A stretch of DNA of 9,198 nucleotides from Magnetococcales bacterium. GTDB taxonomy: Bacteria; Pseudomonadota; Magnetococcia; Magnetococcales; Magnetaquicoccaceae. Where the stretch lies: positions 1-9,198 of the forward strand of contig JADGCR010000077.1 in NCBI GenBank assembly GCA_015228895.1, read 5' to 3'. The notes under the pieces were generated by a model that was given only the letters and a program-made list of their open reading frames with translations, searched no databases and was not told where the DNA came from. This document shows, in pieces, positions 8,203 through 9,198 of this stretch. The translations under genes were made by a program, and so were the position numbers. How positions within the stretch are numbered: the first letter of the stretch is position 1; every line of letters starts with the position of its first letter.

Positions 8203-9198
8203 GCTGCTCTCCCGCGCAAGAGGGCTTTTCCGGAAACACCCTGCGAATGACGACAAACAAAACCGGAATCAGAAACAGTCCGATCACGGTCGCGGCGATC
8301 ATCCCTCCCATGACCCCGGTGCCGATGGCCCGCCGACTGGCGGCCCCGGCCCCGCTGGAAAAGGCCAACGGCATCACCCCCAGGATAAAGGCCGCCGAGG
8401 TCATGACAATCGGCCGGAAACGCATGCGGCACGCCTCCAGGGTGGCATCCATCAGAGGCAATCCACCAGCAGACAAGGTGCGGGCGAACTCCACGATCAG
8501 GATGGCGTTTTTCGCCGACAAACCGATGATCGCCACCACCCCGACCTTGAAATAGACATCGTTGGGCATGCCCAGGGCCATGACCGCCAACACGGCCCCC
8601 AACAGTCCAATGGGCACGATCAGCAAAATGGCGAAAGGAATGGACCAGCTTTCATACAGAGCGGCCAGACACAAAAAGACCACCAACAGGGAAAGCCCGA
8701 ACAGCATGGGCACCTGGGCACCGGAGAGGGACTCCTCGAAGGAGGTGGCGGACCACTCAAAGCCGATGCCGGGAGGGAGATTCCGGGTCAACCGCTCCAT
8801 GGCGGCCATGGCCTCGCCGGTACTGCGCCCCGGAGCCGGATTGCCGGAGAGCTTCATGGCGGGCATGCCGTTGTAACGGTCCAGTTTGGGGGAGCCGGTG
8901 ATCCATTTGCCATGGACGATCTCGGTCAACGGGACCATCGACCCCTCCCGGTTGCGCACCCGGATGGCCAGAATCTCGTCCTTGCTGGCGCGGGTATCGG
9001 CGTTGGCCTGCATCTGCACCCGCAGGATGCGCCCCTCCCGCGTCAGATCGTTGATGTAGGCGGAACCCAGCGTGACCTGCAAGGTGTCGTTGAGTTCCAC
9101 CAGGTCGATGCCCATGGCGGCGGCCTTCACCCGGTCCACCATCAGCAGCAGTTGGGGACCCGCCTCCTGACCCTCGGGTCGCACCCCCGCCAGGGTGG
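8195..9198 (-). CDS. RND efflux pump inner-membrane transporter, HAE1/AcrB type (5' end off the right edge)
   Basis: The last 333 residues of a proton-driven multidrug exporter of about 1,000 residues are visible; the reading frame enters from the right edge with LAGVRPEGQEAGPQL, a periplasmic-domain motif of the AcrB family. Next come the second porter-domain segments (VELNDTLQVTLGSAYINDL; SPKLDRYNGMPAMKLSGNPAPG; a GIGFEW motif) and the C-terminal membrane bundle. SLLVVFLCLAALYESW and PFAILLIVPIGLLGAVLAV are membrane segments, then GLSAKNAILIVEFA with the conserved lysine equivalent to K940 of AcrB, RPIVMTSAAFILGVMPL, and a final segment after GTGVMGGM. The gene ends 8 bases inside the lipoprotein start. 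The periplasmic adaptor gene probably lies beyond the right edge. Drug range cannot be inferred. Confidence 0.96.
   Translation of the reverse strand, partial: TLAGVRPEGQEAGPQLLLMVDRVKAAAMGIDLVELNDTLQVTLGSAYINDLTREGRILRVQMQANADTRASKDEILAIRVRNREGSMVPLTEIVHGKWITGSPKLDRYNGMPAMKLSGNPAPGRSTGEAMAAMERLTRNLPPGIGFEWSATSFEESLSGAQVPMLFGLSLLVVFLCLAALYESWSIPFAILLIVPIGLLGAVLAVMALGMPNDVYFKVGVVAIIGLSAKNAILIVEFARTLSAGGLPLMDATLEACRMRFRPIVMTSAAFILGVMPLAFSSGAGAASRRAIGTGVMGGMIAATVIGLFLIPVLFVVIRRVFPEKPSCAGEQHD

Overview
The window is GC-rich, tightly packed Gram-negative DNA. It has periplasmic and outer-membrane proteins, an RND efflux pump with a TolC-like lipoprotein, a soluble lytic transglycosylase and CheR/CheB chemotaxis proteins. 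This fits a motile member of the Pseudomonadota. A deep or unusual lineage such as the Magnetococcales is possible, but that is a guess from gene content and I cannot confirm it.

Layout. (1) Positions 1-782, minus strand: a family 2 glycosyltransferase of the rSAM/selenodomain-associated type (TIGR04283-like), cut by the left edge. (2) Positions 783-984: a divergent intergenic region with a candidate promoter facing each way. (3) Positions 985-4280, plus strand: a probable operon of an exported thioredoxin-fold protein (CPYC), the SRP receptor FtsY and an Slt70-like lytic transglycosylase, with gaps of 26 and 12 bases. (4) Positions 4281-4350: a convergent gap holding two tandem copies of a 25-base unit. 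(5) Positions 4351-5815, minus strand: the CheB methylesterase domain followed by complete CheR. (6) Positions 5820-6797, plus strand: the C-terminal half of an ABC-F ATPase. (7) Positions 6814-9198, minus strand: the C-terminal third of an RND inner-membrane pump, followed by its NodT-family outer-membrane lipoprotein with an 8-base overlap. The pump continues beyond the right edge.

The most notable point is the head-to-head junction near 5816-5830. CheB lacks its receiver domain and linker. The ABC-F gene lacks its first ATPase domain and the first strands of the second. Both lose their 5' halves at the same place, so this is either a deletion or rearrangement that fused two gene interiors, or a chimeric assembly join. 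Apart from this the genes are well-known families, and I see no convincing new multi-gene system, CRISPR array, RNA gene or insertion sequence.
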